In this document: positions 6,684 to 7,036 of the stretch, in pieces
How positions within the stretch are numbered: position 1 is the first letter of the stretch
Layout: each line of letters opens with the position of its first letter
Assembly (NCBI GenBank): GCA_027004335.1
Contig: JALTID010000211.1
Coordinates: forward strand, 1 to 7,036
DNA from: JALTID01 sp027004335 [NCBI: bacterium]
GTDB taxonomy: Bacteria > JALSQH01
Length of the DNA: 7,036 bases
Reading direction: 5' to 3'
The notes under the pieces: generated by a model
Database searches by the model: none
Seen by the model: only the letters and a program-made list of their open reading frames with translations
What the model was told of the DNA's origin: nothing
Program-made: the position numbers and the translations under genes

Positions 6684-6699
6684 TTGACAATTTTGTCAA
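6684..6699. promoter_or_regulatory. palindromic operator at the transcription start
   Basis: TTGACAA-TT-TTGTCAA is a perfect 7-bp inverted repeat with a 2-base centre. It covers the predicted start of transcription, a typical place for a repressor. The 8-mer CTTGACAA occurs both here (6683-6690) and over the -35 (6650-6657), exactly 33 bp apart, close to three helical turns. A TetR- or MarR-type regulator of lipid metabolism is a plausible binder but is not encoded in view. Confidence 0.55.
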
Positions 6700-6720
6700 A
6701 ATTCAAAAAAGGAGTATGTT

Positions 6721-7036
6721 ATGATTGGAATTAAAGACCTGGGTTCTTACATTCCAGCTCACAGATTACCCCGTCAAAAAATAGGTGAGGCCTTGGGGTA
6801 TGATGAATTTTTTATGAAGATGATGTTGGGTGAGAAAGCGGTGGCCAACTACGATGAGGATTCGCTGACCATGGCTTCGGAGGCTGTGCTTTTAGCGCTG
6901 GAGGGAAGGGATACATCCAAGATCAATGCACTCTATTTTGCTTCTACAACAGCTCCCTATCTTGAAAAAAATACCTCCAGCACTCTTGCTGAGATTGCTG
7001 ATCTTTCCAGTGAAATTAGTACCATTGATTTTGGTA
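6721..7036 (+). CDS. HMG-CoA synthase-like / KAS III-like condensing enzyme, 3' end outside window
   Basis: Only the first 105 codons are visible, and the frame stays open to the edge. The sequence resembles the N-terminal thiolase-fold half of archaeal-type hydroxymethylglutaryl-CoA synthases and their bacterial relatives: GSYIPAHRLP (8-17), a GEKAVANYDEDSLTMA segment (37-52) and LYFASTTAPYLEK (71-83). True HMG-CoA synthases condense acetyl-CoA with acetoacetyl-CoA through an active-site Cys, which would fall just beyond the window. Near residue 76, where HMG-CoA synthases carry the general acid/base Glu (the ESxPY region), this protein has Thr-Thr, so it may catalyse a different acyl condensation. 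Bacterial members often sit with a thiolase and a DUF35 OB-fold protein, which may lie downstream. The ATG has AGGAG six bases upstream (6710-6714), a convincing start. A promoter and operator precede it, so it probably opens a new operon. Confidence 0.82.
   Translation, partial: MIGIKDLGSYIPAHRLPRQKIGEALGYDEFFMKMMLGEKAVANYDEDSLTMASEAVLLALEGRDTSKINALYFASTTAPYLEKNTSSTLAEIADLSSEISTIDFG

Noticed and set aside
6684-6712. The second TTGACA (6684-6689) as a -35 element
   Set aside because: At 17 bp downstream the sequence is AAAAGG, next to the Shine-Dalgarno, which is not a plausible -10. The hexamer is better explained as half of the palindrome.

Overview
The window looks like part of a moderately AT-rich bacterial chromosome. 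The bacterial signs are strong Shine-Dalgarno sequences, sigma70-like promoters with 17-bp spacers, and a lipoprotein signal peptide with a good lipobox. Two gene types, a TreT-like trehalose synthase and an archaeal-style HMG-CoA-synthase-like enzyme, are frequent in thermophiles and deep-branching bacteria, and fused trehalose synthase/phosphatases occur in Bacteroidetes and some archaea. A thermophilic or anaerobic deep-branching bacterium is a reasonable guess, but the sequence alone does not fix the taxon.

Layout: (1) The minus strand, 26 to about 3523, holds a two-gene trehalose operon. A fused trehalose-6-phosphate synthase/phosphatase is followed 12 bp later by a TreT-type GT4 glycosyltransferase. 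A possible third gene starts at the left edge. (2) At 3440-3610 there is a compact divergent control region with candidate promoters on both strands, overlapping the 5' end of the synthase/phosphatase gene. (3) The plus strand, 3555-5084, starts with a well-signalled short reading frame. It ends exactly where a second small frame begins (TTGA overlap), so it is either a coupled leader peptide or a gene broken by one base. The second frame overlaps a 428-residue, roughly 12-helix membrane protein by 8 bp. (4) 5090-6573 carries its own promoter and a GH5-family lipoprotein that resembles endoglycoceramidases. (5) 6574-6720 is intergenic and holds a weak hairpin, a promoter and a clear palindromic operator. 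(6) 6721 to the right edge is the start of an HMG-CoA-synthase/KAS III-like condensing enzyme.

How the genes fit together: the minus-strand pair makes trehalose, a compatible solute, from nucleotide-activated glucose, with glucose-6-phosphate as acceptor for one enzyme and glucose for the other. The pairing recalls the Thermoproteus tenax TPSP/glycosyltransferase complex. The plus-strand genes are not obviously tied to trehalose. The most intriguing is the membrane protein. By eye it keeps signature pieces of heme-copper oxidase subunit I (a YHG motif in helix 2 and a VLHD..Y..AH motif in helix 10) but lacks the paired histidines expected for CuB and one low-spin heme ligand. No CRISPR array, tRNA, rRNA or insertion sequence was seen.
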